From assembly GCA_966211955.1 (NCBI GenBank), contig CBIHOF010000021.1, forward strand, positions 40,093 through 104,092: DNA of 64,000 bases, read 5' to 3'. A model generated the notes under the pieces. It made no database searches. It was not told the DNA's origin and saw only the letters and a program-made list of their open reading frames with translations. Positions 63,258 through 64,000 of the stretch are shown here, piece by piece (positions within the stretch are counted from its first letter, which is position 1; every line of letters begins with the position of its first letter). Origin of the DNA: Albitalea sp966211955. GTDB lineage: Bacteria > Pseudomonadota > Gammaproteobacteria > Burkholderiales > Burkholderiaceae_C. The translations under genes and the position numbers were made by a program.

Positions 63258-64000
63258 ATGATTGTCTTGAAGGCAGCGCAAGAAAAACTGTTGAACACCC
63301 TGCAAGCGGTGTCCGGCATCGTCGAGCGCCGGCACACCCTGCCCATCCTGGCCAACGTTCTGATCCGCAAGACGGGCGGCCAGATCGAGTTCACGACCTC
63401 CGACCTCGAGATCCAGGTGCGCACGACCGCGGAGTTCGATGGCGACGCGAGCAACTACGCAACCACCGTCGGCGCGCGCAAGCTGATCGACATCCTGCGT
63501 GCGCTGCCGGGCGACCAGAACGTCACCCTCACCGCCAACCAGAACAAGCTCACGCTGCAAGGCGGCAAGAGCCGTTTCACGCTCCAGACGCTACCGAGCG
63601 ACGACTTCCCGCTGGTGCAGGAAGCGGCCGATTTCGGCCCCGCGTTCAGCGTGCCGCAGAAGACGCTGAAGCTCCTGATCAACCAGGTGCACTTTGCGAT
63701 GGCGGTGCACGACATCCGCTACTACCTCAACGGCATCCTGTTCGTCGCTGAAGGCAAGAGCCTGACGCTCGTGGCCACCGACGGTCACCGCCTCGCGCTC
63801 GCGCAAGCCAACCTCGACGTCGAGATCCCCAAGCAGGAGGTGATTCTTCCGCGCAAGACGGTGCTCGAACTGCAGCGCCTCTTGAAGGACGAGGACACCG
63901 CCATCGAGATGCGCTTCGCCGGCAACCAGGCCAAGTTCAGCTTCAGCGGCATGGAGTTCGTCACCAAGCTGGTCGAGGGCAAGTTCCCCGACTACAACCG
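63258..64000 (+). CDS. dnaN: DNA polymerase III beta sliding clamp (N-terminal 247 residues; runs off window)
   Basis: Begins MIVLKAAQEKLLNTLQAVSG, then IVERRHTLPILANVLIRKTG, typical of betaproteobacterial clamps. Domain 1 and most of domain 2 are present (SVPQKTLKLLINQVHFAMAV, ATDGHRLALAQANLDVEIPK), and it stays open to the last base. It forms the processivity ring for the replicase. AAGAGG 5 nt upstream fixes the start. Complete length is normally about 370 residues. Confidence 0.98.
   Translation, partial: MIVLKAAQEKLLNTLQAVSGIVERRHTLPILANVLIRKTGGQIEFTTSDLEIQVRTTAEFDGDASNYATTVGARKLIDILRALPGDQNVTLTANQNKLTLQGGKSRFTLQTLPSDDFPLVQEAADFGPAFSVPQKTLKLLINQVHFAMAVHDIRYYLNGILFVAEGKSLTLVATDGHRLALAQANLDVEIPKQEVILPRKTVLELQRLLKDEDTAIEMRFAGNQAKFSFSGMEFVTKLVEGKFPDYN

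Overview
The window is a high-GC, gene-dense stretch of a betaproteobacterial chromosome, most likely order Burkholderiales. Comamonadaceae or a Leptothrix/Rubrivivax-type relative fits best, but genus is not decided by the sequence. The evidence is the uniform high GC, the origin block (mnmE-yidC-yidD-rnpA-rpmH on the minus strand facing dnaA-dnaN on the plus strand), an RnpA with a long internal insertion, a CysB-controlled sulfate transporter, and the kdsD-kdsC-lptC order. About 61 protein genes are supported. I saw no rRNA, tRNA, insertion sequence, prophage or CRISPR array.

0-7.7 kb: N-terminal part of uvrA (cut by the window edge), an ECF sigma factor overlapping a large one-TM partner protein, recQ, two coupled small lipoproteins and ssb. 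7.7-19.6 kb is signalling: a two-module methyltransferase, a hybrid histidine kinase, a flavin reductase, a second ECF sigma/anti-sigma pair, an HDOD protein, a TauE-type transporter, a two-component system and a third ECF sigma without a visible anti-sigma.

19.6-28.6 kb is a sulfur block: an HtrA-like protease divergent from cysB, then (minus strand) a TOBE protein, a small hydrolase, two sulfate-binding protein genes and cysT-cysW-cysA. Both binding-protein genes carry the motif ATAAG-N7-GAATTGC exactly 78 nt before their start codons. A 25-bp imperfect hairpin separates the binding-protein gene from the permease genes. At 37-40 kb a cystathionine beta-synthase/cystathionine lyase operon adds reverse transsulfuration, so cysteine supply is a theme of the window.

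28.6-51 kb is mixed metabolism and stress: a short GT9-like protein, an M1 aminopeptidase, a dienelactone hydrolase, an MFS transporter, a kelch/galactose-oxidase-like protein, a TPR protein and thioredoxin, a GMC oxidoreductase coupled to creD, a parDE toxin-antitoxin pair with a palindromic operator, nitronate monooxygenase, MarC, a YdgA-like protein, a membrane protein and an RRM protein with a repeated glycine tail. 51-57 kb carries envelope genes (SDR, lptC, kdsC, kdsD) divergent from a Kef-type antiporter, and a cNMP-binding protein. 57-64 kb is the replication origin region.

The least expected signals are non-coding: a mosaic palindromic repeat in four intergenic gaps whose G-run end abuts stop codons; four heptamers phased at 10-11 bp in the aminopeptidase/hydrolase gap; the shared motif before the two sulfate-binding protein genes; and perfect or near-perfect DnaA boxes inside rnpA. 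No wholly new multi-gene system was found.
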